Positions 56,622 through 64,000 of a stretch of 64,000 nt of DNA are shown here, in pieces. Position 1 is the stretch's first letter; every line of letters begins with the position of its first letter. Source of the DNA: Limimaricola cinnabarinus LL-001 (GTDB lineage Bacteria; Pseudomonadota; Alphaproteobacteria; Rhodobacterales; Rhodobacteraceae); assembly GCF_000466965.1 (NCBI RefSeq), contig NZ_BATB01000004.1, positions 62,001 to 126,000 of the forward strand. The letters are read 5' to 3'. The translations under genes were made by a program, and so were the position numbers. The notes beneath the pieces were generated by a model. It did no database searches. It had not been told where the DNA came from and saw only the letters and a list, made by a program, of their open reading frames with translations.

Positions 56622-57944
56622 ATGCACATGCTATTGAAAACGACCACGGCGAGCGCTGCCCTTGCGGCTGCTCTGACCGTTGCTCCCGCCAGCCTGCTGG
56701 CGCAGGAAGCCACGACGAACGAGGCTGAGACGACCGCCGAAACCGAAGCCTCCCCAACCTCCGGCGCCAGCGCCGAGATGGAAGCCAATGTCACCGCCGA
56801 TGCCGGTGCCGTGGCCGATCCGCCCGCCACGCCCAACGAGGATATGCAGGCGGTGCTCGACAAGCTCGCCGAGCTCGGTGCCCAGCCGATTTCGGAGTTG
56901 TCGGTCGAGGATGCGCGCAGCCAGCCCACCCCAGCCGACGCCGTCATGGCGGTAATGGAGGAGCGTGGCATCGAGATGCCCGAGGATCTGGCCGGTGTCG
57001 CGACGCGTGACATCACTTATCCCGGCGCCGATGGCAGCCAGATCGACGCGCGGGTCTACACCCCCGCCGAAGGCGAAGGCCCGTTCCCTCTGATCGTCTA
57101 TTACCATGGCGGCGGCTGGGTGATCGCCGGCATCGACGTCTATGACGCCTCGGCTCGTGCCTTGGCCGCGGGTGCGAATGCGGTCGTGGTCTCGGCCACC
57201 TACCGGCAGGCTCCGGGCGCGACCTTCCCGGTGCAGCACGAGGACGCCAACGCGGCCTATGAGTGGATTGTCGAGAACTCGGGCGACTTCAACGCCGATG
57301 CCGAGCGGCTCGCCATCGCGGGCGAAAGCGCCGGCGGCAACCTCGCGCTGAACGTGGCCATACATGCCCGTGACGCCGAACTGATCCAGCCCGATCACGT
57401 GCTCTCGGTCTATCCGATAGCTAGCGACGACATGCAGACGCCGTCCTACGAAGCCTATGCCGACGCCATGCCGCTGTCGCGTGCCGGCATGGAGTGGTTC
57501 TTCGACAAGGTCTTCCAAGATCCCTCGCAGGCCTCCGATCCACGCATCGACCTGATTGCGCGCGATGACCTGCAGGGCCTGCCGCCGGTCACCATCGTCA
57601 ACGCCGAAATCGACCCGCTCCAGAGCGAAGGCGAAATCATGGCCGAGCGTCTTTCGGAAGCGGGCGTCGAGGTCGAGCAGATGACCTATGACGGTGTCAC
57701 CCACGAATTCTTCGGTATGGGTACCGTCGTGCCGCAGGCGCAAGAAGCCGTGGACATGGCCGTCGCCAATCTGCTCGAGGCTTTCGGAAACGAGAATAAT
57801 TCGGCCGACGAAGCGGCGATGGAGTCGGATGCAGCGTCCACTGACGGCACCGAAGCTATGCCGGTCGAAGGCGAGATGGACGACGCAGCCGATAACGTCG
57901 AAGCCGAACCGGCAGAAGAAGACGCGACGACCACCGCAAACTGA
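56622..57944 (+). CDS. secreted alpha/beta hydrolase of the hormone-sensitive lipase family, with acidic tail
   Basis: A 440-residue protein. A signal peptide (MHMLLKTTTASAALAAALTV, about 1-27, cleaved near LLAQ-E) is followed by an Ala/Glu/Thr-rich linker. The lipase core has YYHGGGWVIAG (oxyanion), GESAGGNLAL (nucleophile Ser), NAEIDPLQSEG (Asp) and VTHEFFGMG (His). The last 60 residues are strongly acidic (Glu/Asp/Ala), uncommon for the family and suggestive of a halophilic or surface-exposed role. AGAGGATCTC precedes the ATG; ATG 56628 is an alternative. A strong terminator follows. Confidence 0.9.
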   Translation: MHMLLKTTTASAALAAALTVAPASLLAQEATTNEAETTAETEASPTSGASAEMEANVTADAGAVADPPATPNEDMQAVLDKLAELGAQPISELSVEDARSQPTPADAVMAVMEERGIEMPEDLAGVATRDITYPGADGSQIDARVYTPAEGEGPFPLIVYYHGGGWVIAGIDVYDASARALAAGANAVVVSATYRQAPGATFPVQHEDANAAYEWIVENSGDFNADAERLAIAGESAGGNLALNVAIHARDAELIQPDHVLSVYPIASDDMQTPSYEAYADAMPLSRAGMEWFFDKVFQDPSQASDPRIDLIARDDLQGLPPVTIVNAEIDPLQSEGEIMAERLSEAGVEVEQMTYDGVTHEFFGMGTVVPQAQEAVDMAVANLLEAFGNENNSADEAAMESDAASTDGTEAMPVEGEMDDAADNVEAEPAEEDATTTAN

Positions 57945-57964
57945 TCGTCGGATATCAAAAGTCG

Positions 57965-57999
57965 GGGGCGGGGTTCAAAACCCCGCCCCTCGTCATTTT
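57965..57999 (+). terminator. Rho-independent terminator of the esterase gene
   Basis: GGGGCGGGGTT (57965-57975), loop CAA, AACCCCGCCCC (57979-57989), then TCGTCATTTT. Perfect 11-bp stem, weak U tract. Confidence 0.8.
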
Positions 58000-58196
58000 C
58001 GTCGAGAGATATGCCGCCGGTATCGCCCGGGCTCAAAGCCAGCATGCAAGTTTGCGTTGCTATAAGGCGTTCGACTGCAGCTTTGTACTCTTCGCACCCT
58101 ACGATTCCCCATCAGCACATTACGATGCCGCCGAGATGAGCGTTTGGCCCATGCAGTAGGTTTTCAGCGCCATCCCTTACAGAACGTCACGGTCTC

Positions 58197-59870
58197 TCAT
58201 CCCGCCATCCGATAATCGGGATTCCTTTGGTCGAGCGCGGCGATCGTCGTCGCCAGATCGGCGGAAGCCACCGGTCTGGCGAAATGAAAGCCTTGGAACA
58301 AGGAACAGCCGCCGGCACGCAGGAAGTCGACTTCCGCCGAAGTTTCAGTGCCTTCTGCCAGCACCTCCATTCCAAGCCCACGGCCGAGCGCGATCATTGC
58401 CGAACAGATGGCTTGCGACTGCGGCAGCCGATCAACATCGCTGACGAACTCACGATCTATCTTCAGCTTGTTGAAAGGCAGCTTTCGAAGCGAACTCATG
58501 CTGGCATAGCCGGTCCCGAAATCGTCGATCGCGAGCTTGAGCCCCTGATCGCGCAGCTTCGTCAGCGTGGAACGGGAGTGGTCGTGATCCACCATGGCGA
58601 CCGTTTCCGTCAGTTCGAGCTCCAGCCGGTCGGGCGACAGGCCGCTCTCCGATAGCGCCGCCGCGACATGGGCGTCGAGATCCTTGTCGAGGAACTGGCG
58701 GGCGCTCAGGTTGATCGCCACCCGTATGTCGCCCTCCCACGCCGCCGCCTGACGGCAGGCATCGCGCATCACCCAAAGACCGATTTGGTCGATCAGCCCG
58801 GCCTCCTCGGCCATCAGGATGAACAGGCCGGGCGGGATCATGCCGCGATCGGGATGATTCCAGCGGATCAGGGCCTCGGCCCCCGACACGCGGCCCAGTT
58901 GGGTATCCATGACGGGTTGGAAGTGCAGCACGAACTCGTCCTTCGCAATCGCACCGCGAAGCTCCTGCTCCAGTGCGAATCGCTTCTGGGCCTTGGCCCT
59001 CGCCTGTTCGGAATGCTGGACGATTCGGTCTGCGGCGCTGGCCTCGCCCGAGGCGGCGATCGCGTCGTCGAGACCCGCACCGACGTCGCCAGTGGCCTCG
59101 ATCAGGGCCACGCCTGCCACCAGGGTCGGTTGGATCGTGAGGTCGCCTTGCAGGATGTCCGAAGCGATGTTCGCGACGATCCGCATTGCTTGATTGGTCG
59201 CGCCTTCCCATACATCCGCACCGGTCACATCCATCGCGACCGCGAGGGCGAAACGGTCATCCGCCACCCGCGCCAGCAGCGCCGGGTTCGGCGCGACGAG
59301 GCCGAGCCGGTCGGCAAGGACCGACATCACGCCATGCATCACGTCTTGGTTGTAGCTGCCGCCGATCCTGCTCGCATCGAGAAGGCGAAGCGACATGATC
59401 GCGAAGCCGGTGCCGGTGTCGGCAGCGAGGGCACGTTGCAGACCATCCCGGTTGAGAAGCCCGGTCGCCTCGTCGATCGTCTCCAGCCGCAGCAACGACT
59501 TGTCGAGGCTCGTGATCATGTGCTGCGCATCGGCCATCAGCCGGCCCGCATCGTCGGTATGCGCGACAGGCAGATCCGGCAGTGCCCGGCGCGCCCGGTA
59601 GTCCCGCAGCGCCTGCGCGGTGTTGATCACCGGCCGCAACAGGTGATCGAGCACGAGGATCGTCGCAAAGGTGCCCAGAAGCGTGGCCAGAAGGGCGACC
59701 CCGAGAATCGTCAGGAAGCTCGACCATCCCTGAGCCGTCTGCATCGCCACATAGGCGATGAGCGCGATCAGGGGGACATGCGTTCCCACAAAGGCCATCA
59801 GCATGATCTTGCCGCGATATGGCAGCCGTGTCCGCCGCGACATCAATTCGTACAAGGCAATGTTCTTCAT
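58197..59870 (-). CDS. membrane HAMP-like, degenerate GGDEF plus EAL protein (c-di-GMP phosphodiesterase)
   Basis: A 557-residue protein. Two membrane helices (about 22-45 and 53-77) are followed by a HAMP-like linker. The GGDEF region keeps the fold start (DEATGLLNRDGLQRAL) but the motif is RVADDRFALA, so no cyclase activity is expected. The EAL domain is complete: GAEALIRWNHP, AINLSARQF, ELELTETVAM, DDFGTGYASMS, KIDREFV and GTETSAE, so it should hydrolyse c-di-GMP. The gene ends close to the window's downstream esterase terminator region; no operon partner. Confidence 0.9.
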   Translation of the reverse strand: MKNIALYELMSRRTRLPYRGKIMLMAFVGTHVPLIALIAYVAMQTAQGWSSFLTILGVALLATLLGTFATILVLDHLLRPVINTAQALRDYRARRALPDLPVAHTDDAGRLMADAQHMITSLDKSLLRLETIDEATGLLNRDGLQRALAADTGTGFAIMSLRLLDASRIGGSYNQDVMHGVMSVLADRLGLVAPNPALLARVADDRFALAVAMDVTGADVWEGATNQAMRIVANIASDILQGDLTIQPTLVAGVALIEATGDVGAGLDDAIAASGEASAADRIVQHSEQARAKAQKRFALEQELRGAIAKDEFVLHFQPVMDTQLGRVSGAEALIRWNHPDRGMIPPGLFILMAEEAGLIDQIGLWVMRDACRQAAAWEGDIRVAINLSARQFLDKDLDAHVAAALSESGLSPDRLELELTETVAMVDHDHSRSTLTKLRDQGLKLAIDDFGTGYASMSSLRKLPFNKLKIDREFVSDVDRLPQSQAICSAMIALGRGLGMEVLAEGTETSAEVDFLRAGGCSLFQGFHFARPVASADLATTIAALDQRNPDYRMAG

Positions 59871-60201
59871 CGCAGTCCCCCTGCTCTCCAGCTACCCCCG
59901 ACAGGTGCGGGGCTTGTTTCAAATGCGATAATTCCTCCCCAACATGTCGCGAATGCGGCCACTTTTTCGCCAGCCTGTGTCTTGGCGCAGCGGCAAGCGG
60001 GCCATGCCCGGTGCTATGTGATCGAAGTGGCTGTCAGCCCAATGTGCGCCAAACAGGCGCTCCGGCGCCCCCCCAAGGCAGTGCACTCCTTGCCGGTCAC
60101 GCTATGGCGAGGGGCATTGTTGGCGCGGAACACCACGGTGGTGAAAGGTCGGTCCGATGGCGGGCGCAGGGTCCAGCCGCCCACCCTCGCGCCGAGGAAC
60201 A
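59871..60201. other. intergenic region downstream of DUF2243, upstream of the EAL gene
   Basis: About 330 bp without an assigned gene. On the minus strand a frame running from the DUF2243 3' end to about 60014 keeps GC-rich third positions (segments LMFLGARVGGWTLRPP and SDRPFTTVVFRANNAP), so it may be a continuation lost by another base error at the seven-G run near 60240. Confidence 0.45.
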
Positions 60202-60693
60202 TCAGCGGCGCGAGCGTAGCCGTCGTCCGGTGCAGATCGCCCCCCCTTCGCCACTGCCTCGCCCCAAACCCCATCCGATCCCGAAAGGCAGCAAGCCAAA
60301 GACAAAGAACCACAGAAGATCCCAGAACAGCGGCACCTCGCTGTCGATCCTGATGCGATGGATGCCGAGCAGCCAATGTGACAGCACGCTGTCGAGGATG
60401 TGCCAAAGACCGAAACCGGCGATCAGCGCGCCGAGCAGCGGCTGCCCCGTGATCCCTGCCCGCCTAACATGGGCGCGCCACAGGCCCCACAGGCCGAGAC
60501 CGGCCAGCAGATACATGAACAGGTGGAAATAGCCGTCCCAGAGCACCTGCGCAGGCAGGTCGTCCACACCGGGCACGAGGCTGAGGAGATGATGCCATTG
60601 CAGGATCTGATGCAGCAGGATGCCATTGAAGAACCCACCCAAGGCGATACCCAAGAGCAGTGCGTACCGGATCCAAGGCGTCTTCCATGTCAT
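60202..60693 (-). CDS. DUF2243 domain-containing membrane protein
   Basis: A 163-residue protein with about four membrane segments. The family core is visible: GGFFNGILLHQILQWHHLLS, WDGYFHLFMYLLAG, LWHILDSVLSHWLLGIHRI. GGGGAGGG precedes the ATG. Its start overlaps the MFS stop (TGATG at 60691-60695), so they are coupled. The function is unknown. The C-terminus (GGAICTGRRLRSRR) looks atypical and follows a run of seven Gs, so a frame error is possible. Confidence 0.83.
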   Translation of the reverse strand: MTWKTPWIRYALLLGIALGGFFNGILLHQILQWHHLLSLVPGVDDLPAQVLWDGYFHLFMYLLAGLGLWGLWRAHVRRAGITGQPLLGALIAGFGLWHILDSVLSHWLLGIHRIRIDSEVPLFWDLLWFFVFGLLPFGIGWGLGRGSGEGGAICTGRRLRSRR

Positions 60694-61985
60694 CACGCGC
60701 CCTCCCCATCGCCGTGCCAAGTGTGTCGCATCCGAATGCTCTTGCGGTCTGGTGTCCGGCCCGCTCGCTCCCTCCGAACGGCCTCAAGCTCGGCGAGCAG
60801 CGGTCGCTCGCTCGCATGGTGGCCGCGCAGGAAAAGCACCGCTGCCGCCGGGAGCACCGCAGCCCCGAGAAACATCGCCATTGGCCCAGCGGCCCCCGAT
60901 GCCAGCCCGGCGAGGCCCGGCCCCAGAACGCTGCCCGCCGCCATGACCAGCAGCACCGCCGCGAAGCTGAGCGACGGAAGCGCCGGGAACAGCCGCTCCG
61001 ACCAGAAAGCCAGCACGGCGCTTGTCATCATCACGTGAACGCCCTGCAACCCGGCCGAAAGGACCACCCCAGCCCAGCGGTCCGGCATCATTGCCACGAT
61101 CACGAGTGACAGCGTCCCGGCCCCCATCAGGAGGCGCAGGAGCCAAACGAGGCCGAGCGCCTCCTTTGCCCGGCTGGTCAGCAGGCCCGCCAGCCCGAAC
61201 AACCCGTAGGAGATGAAAATCAACGCCGGGGCGGCGGCGGCGGGCAGGCCGGGAACACCGCCGATCTCCCGAACCCGATCGGCGGCAAAAGAGATGTAGA
61301 TCGCCGATGTCGTTCCGAGCACGAAGCCGATACCGAACAGAGGCAAGGCCGAGGCCTGCAGAACGCCGCGCCATTGGCCCTTCGTCCCTGCGGGGCCTCT
61401 CTCGACCGGGCGTAACGCCAGCCAGTTGCCAACGAGCACAAGAGCGCCCGCCATGGCGAATGCGGCCCAGCAATATCGCCACGAGAACCCCATCAGCACC
61501 ATGGCCAGCGCCGTACCGCCGGCAACCACGATCCCGATACTGGTGCCGGTGCTGATGTCCGAGAGGGCGGTGGGCCGGTCCGCATCGCGGACCTTACGAT
61601 GAACCGCGTCGTTGAAGGGCGTCCACGCAAAGCCGGCACTCGATGCAGCAAGGAACACGCCGACGGCAAGAACCGCGACATTCAGGGCAGCGGCGATGAT
61701 GACCATGCCGAGAGTGGCGGCGCAAAGTCCCAGCAAAACCGGCGCCTCCGGCCCTCGCCGGGTCAGGAGAAGCTGTGCCGCGAGCAGTCCCAGAAAAAAG
61801 CCGAAGAAGCCCAAGCTCGAGACGAGACCAATGGTCGAGGTCGACATGGAGAAGGCGGTGCGGAAGTCCGGCACGAACAGCCCGAACCCCATGCGCGCCG
61901 GACCGTACCCGATGGCGGTGGCGGCGAAACCCGCCGCTGAAAGGCTCCGAAAATAGGTGATGGCACCGCCTCCTTCTGCCTGCAA
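60693..61985 (-). CDS. MFS transporter (YbfB/YjiJ-like)
   Basis: A 430-residue major facilitator protein with about twelve hydrophobic segments. The start of helix 1 and the loop (GYGPARMGFGLFVPDFRTAF) match YbfB/YjiJ-type MFS proteins. The annotated start is TTG 61985; however AAGGAGG lies inside the first codons, seven bases before an ATC codon, so the true start is uncertain (perhaps a lost base). It is coupled to the DUF2243 gene. The substrate is unknown. Confidence 0.82.
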   Translation of the reverse strand: MQAEGGGAITYFRSLSAAGFAATAIGYGPARMGFGLFVPDFRTAFSMSTSTIGLVSSLGFFGFFLGLLAAQLLLTRRGPEAPVLLGLCAATLGMVIIAAALNVAVLAVGVFLAASSAGFAWTPFNDAVHRKVRDADRPTALSDISTGTSIGIVVAGGTALAMVLMGFSWRYCWAAFAMAGALVLVGNWLALRPVERGPAGTKGQWRGVLQASALPLFGIGFVLGTTSAIYISFAADRVREIGGVPGLPAAAAPALIFISYGLFGLAGLLTSRAKEALGLVWLLRLLMGAGTLSLVIVAMMPDRWAGVVLSAGLQGVHVMMTSAVLAFWSERLFPALPSLSFAAVLLVMAAGSVLGPGLAGLASGAAGPMAMFLGAAVLPAAAVLFLRGHHASERPLLAELEAVRRERAGRTPDRKSIRMRHTWHGDGEGA

Positions 61986-62376
61986 ACCGTTGGGCCCGGA
62001 TCGGGTTTCCGTCCGGTGCGGTTGCGCACCGGGATGCTCTGGCAGATCATCAAGGACGCGTTGCCGGTCGCTGGCTTCACGAGGGGAAATGGGAACGGTT
62101 GATTTTCACGGAACCGCAAACCCGTGATCGACGCCGTTCGCAACAGCGACCTGTCGACCCAAGACATCGGTCGCCTCTTCCGCGAGGCAGATACGCCCTG
62201 AGCGAACATCGAACGGGCCACTTCGGCGGATGCCTGCCATTCAGGGCCGCTTGGAGTGGCGAGGCTCCGCCAGTTCGTTCCTCGCATCGGAACCATTCGC
62301 CATTCGTCGTTGCACCGAGGATTGGCAGGGGTCAGATGTGGCGGACACCTTGGAACCATGACGGAAGGACCGGCTT
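61986..62376. other. region between MFS and RlpA genes, with a possible coding remnant
   Basis: About 390 bp. A short plus-strand segment (about 62103-62201) reads RNRKPVIDAVRNSDLSTQDIGR and ends with LFREADTP and a stop in codon-biased fashion, resembling the end of an old gene, but no start or family can be assigned. The rlpA ribosome site lies at the right end. Confidence 0.4.
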
Positions 62377-62769
62377 GTGATCAAGTTGACCGCCACGCTT
62401 CGAACCCTTTTGACCGCAAGCTGCCTCTTGGCGGCAGCACCACTGGCCTCCGCGCATTCCGGCAGTGTCACCAAGACCTTCGAGGGAGCTGCCTCCTGGT
62501 ACGGGCCGGGCTTTCACGGGCGTCAGACTGCCAATGGCGAAATCTACGACATGAACAGCCTCACCGCCGCCCATCCCAGCCTGCCTTTCGGCACACGCGT
62601 GCGCGTCACGAACGAGGCTACCAACGAATCCGCCGTGGTGCGGATCAACGACCGTGGCCCCTATGCCAAGGGCCGCATCATCGACCTGTCCAAGGGCGCG
62701 GCGGAAGATATCGGCCTGCTGAGCAGCGGTGTCGCCCGCGTGACGGTCGAGGTCCTTTCCAACGCCTGA
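62377..62769 (+). CDS. RlpA-like septal ring lytic transglycosylase domain protein
   Basis: A 130-residue exported protein. Signal peptide (about 1-26, cleaved after ASA) is followed by the double-psi beta-barrel: GAASWYGPGFHGRQTANGE, TAAHPSLPFGTRVRVTN, VVRINDRGPYAKGRIIDLS. The catalytic Asp (INDRGP) is present. RlpA cleaves naked glycan strands at the septum; this short form has no SPOR domain, so septal targeting is not evident. It begins with GTG, with GGAAGGA upstream. Confidence 0.9.
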   Translation: MIKLTATLRTLLTASCLLAAAPLASAHSGSVTKTFEGAASWYGPGFHGRQTANGEIYDMNSLTAAHPSLPFGTRVRVTNEATNESAVVRINDRGPYAKGRIIDLSKGAAEDIGLLSSGVARVTVEVLSNA

Positions 62770-62936
62770 GCCGGCTCAGGGTGGCCTAGTCTTGGTCCAG
62801 CATGCGTAAGTTTTATCAAAGTGACCGCTTCCCGGCGGCATCTGATGAACCAAGGTGAGTCGTTGGCGGTCCCCGAAGAGGATGGTCACACCATCAACTC
62901 CCCAAGGCACACGAACCACTCGTACAAATCTGGAAA

Positions 62937-63845
62937 CTACATCTCCGAGACGAACGTATAGCCCTCGCCGTTCTTCTCCACACGGCCCATTCCGCCGTCT
63001 GGGAGGTGGAAACCGATCAATGGCATGCCCCGTTCGGCCAATTCCTGAAGCAGGACCAAACGAGTCCGGGCGGCCTGCTCCGGGTCCTGATCGGCGGCCA
63101 TGGGCCATTCAGGGCGCGCGAAGGCCAGATGCGCGTTGCCGATGGCGTCGCCGACAACAAGCGCCTGGCCACTGCCGATCTCGAAGGACATGTGTCCGGG
63201 TGTATGTCCGAAGCTGGCCCGCGCTACGATGCCGGGCAGAACCTCGTCTTCATTCTCGAATGTCTCAAGCATGCCTTGTAAAAGTTCGATCCGGCGCGCG
63301 GCTCCGGCGGCAAAGCTCTGTCGTTCGGCGCCGATGGTTACCGGTGTCTCGGGGTCAGTCCAATAGTCCCGCTCGACCCGGCCGATGAGATGCCGCGCGT
63401 TCACGAACAGGGGTTCGTCGAAATCGTCGATAGCGCCCCAAAGATGATCCGGATGGCCATGGGTGAAGACGACATGGGTGACGTCCTCCGGCGACAGATC
63501 GAGAGCGGCGAGGGCCTCAGGCAGCCGCCCCGTGCTTTGCATGAAACCCGGCCCGGCGCCCGCATCGAACAGAACGACTTCCGCGCCTGAACGCAGCAGC
63601 GTCACGTTGCAGGGCGGCTCATACCCTCCCGCCGCGACGCCAGCCGCGTCGAGGATCGCGCGTGCCTCGCCCTGCGGCAGATCCCCGATCAGGAAGCTCT
63701 CCGGAAGCTGCAAGTACCCGTCGTTCAGTGTCGTGATCCGCCGTTCGCCGAGATCCATTTCCGTCGCGGCCCAAGCCCGGCCGAAGGCGAAGGTGGCGCC
63801 GAGCCCCGTGGCGCCCCGCAACACGCTGCGTCTGGTGATCCTCAT
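62937..63845 (-). CDS. Tat-exported MBL-fold metallo-hydrolase
   Basis: A 302-residue protein. The N-terminus RITRRSVLRGATGLGATFAF is a twin-arginine signal (cleaved near AWA). The metal motif is FTHGHPDHLWG (about 128-138), followed by GHTPGHMSF and VVGDAI, which match the class with two metal ions used by lactonases and related hydrolases. Substrate unknown; a role in degrading lactones or other esters in the periplasm is possible. The next gene upstream on the same strand (ending 63907) is 61 bp away. Confidence 0.88.
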   Translation of the reverse strand: MRITRRSVLRGATGLGATFAFGRAWAATEMDLGERRITTLNDGYLQLPESFLIGDLPQGEARAILDAAGVAAGGYEPPCNVTLLRSGAEVVLFDAGAGPGFMQSTGRLPEALAALDLSPEDVTHVVFTHGHPDHLWGAIDDFDEPLFVNARHLIGRVERDYWTDPETPVTIGAERQSFAAGAARRIELLQGMLETFENEDEVLPGIVARASFGHTPGHMSFEIGSGQALVVGDAIGNAHLAFARPEWPMAADQDPEQAARTRLVLLQELAERGMPLIGFHLPDGGMGRVEKNGEGYTFVSEM

Positions 63846-63906
63846 CGTCCCTCCCCGAACAACACATTCGCATCATTGCATTCGAATCGTCGTGGCGTCG
63901 AGGGGG

Positions 63907-64000
63907 TCACTCGGCCATGGCAAAGCCGTCGATCAGCTGCCGCAGCCCGATCGCAGCGCCCAGCGCGATCGCAGCCAGCGTCACCGGGGCACTGATCGCG
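63907..64000 (-). CDS. C-terminal end of an unidentified membrane protein
   Basis: Only the last 30 or so codons are visible, ending AISAPVTLAAIALGAAIGLR then QLIDGFAMAE and stop. It is hydrophobic and probably a membrane helix. The gene starts beyond the right edge. No family can be assigned. Confidence 0.5.
   Translation of the reverse strand, partial: AISAPVTLAAIALGAAIGLRQLIDGFAMAE

Overview
The window is GC-rich, densely packed chromosomal DNA from an alphaproteobacterium, most likely Rhodobacterales/Rhodobacteraceae (Roseobacter-Paracoccus-Rhodobacter type). The evidence is the family content: PutA lacking a ribbon-helix-helix DNA-binding domain and divergent from an Lrp-type PutR, a HemP plus DUF1289 pair, a bacterial ALDH16 next to deoC, a BigR/SqrR-type sulfur operon, and a RutR-linked reductive pyrimidine pathway. 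The genus cannot be resolved from the sequence alone. I see no insertion sequence, prophage, CRISPR array or rRNA. One tRNA-Met gene is present.

Layout. 0-9 kb: amino-acid catabolism (MCC beta fragment, isovaleryl-CoA dehydrogenase, fused indolepyruvate oxidoreductase, PutA) with divergent putR. 9.2-14.4 kb: a small envelope/exopolysaccharide sugar block (CDP-alcohol phosphatidyltransferase, NAD-dependent epimerase, sugar phosphate transferase, FlaA1/CapD-type dehydratase, galE). 14.5-27.7 kb: a pyrimidine-catabolism regulon. It holds an NMT1-type ABC importer, dihydropyrimidinase, a small lipoprotein, an M20 carbamoyl hydrolase, RutR, PreA, a VOC protein, PreT, a class III aminotransferase and a DsrE protein. 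Two similar RutR-box-like palindromes lie in the two divergent promoter regions. 27.8-31.9 kb: a translationally coupled De Ley-Doudoroff-type galactose/galactonate operon (SDR, DgoK, DgoA, SMP-30 lactonase, aldose epimerase). 32-36 kb: hemP, DUF1289, deoC, ALDH16. 36-38.6 kb: two membrane-associated GTPases. 38.8-43.5 kb: tRNA-Met, an omega-aminotransferase and an RTX-type extracellular nuclease. 44-47 kb: PilZ and MHYT-GGDEF-EAL c-di-GMP genes. 47-51 kb: a sulfide/persulfide operon (ArsR-type repressor, two YeeE/YedE proteins, persulfide dioxygenase-like protein, SulP). 51-64 kb: SDR and aldo/keto reductase with a divergent TetR, a Ni/Co efflux pair, a secreted esterase, a degenerate GGDEF-EAL protein, MFS plus DUF2243, RlpA, a Tat-exported metallo-beta-lactamase-fold hydrolase and a truncated terminal gene.

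A strong secondary signal is the number of broken genes. Seven conserved genes carry ten single-base deletions and no insertions: galE (2), the M20 hydrolase (1), deoC (3), the omega-aminotransferase (1), the RTX nuclease (1), PilZ (1) and SulP (1). In each case restoring one base rebuilds the family sequence, and three of the ten are loss of one A in AACGCC. I read these mainly as sequencing or consensus errors rather than gene decay, and I give the restored gene span for each.

How the genes work together. Imported or salvaged uracil/thymine is reduced by PreTA, opened by dihydropyrimidinase, decarbamoylated by the M20 hydrolase, and the resulting beta-amino acid is deaminated by the class III aminotransferase, all under RutR. 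Galactose is oxidised to its lactone, hydrolysed, and the 2-keto-3-deoxy acid is phosphorylated and cleaved, though the dehydratase is missing here. DeoC yields acetaldehyde that ALDH16 can oxidise. The sulfur operon senses and oxidises persulfide and exports or imports sulfate.
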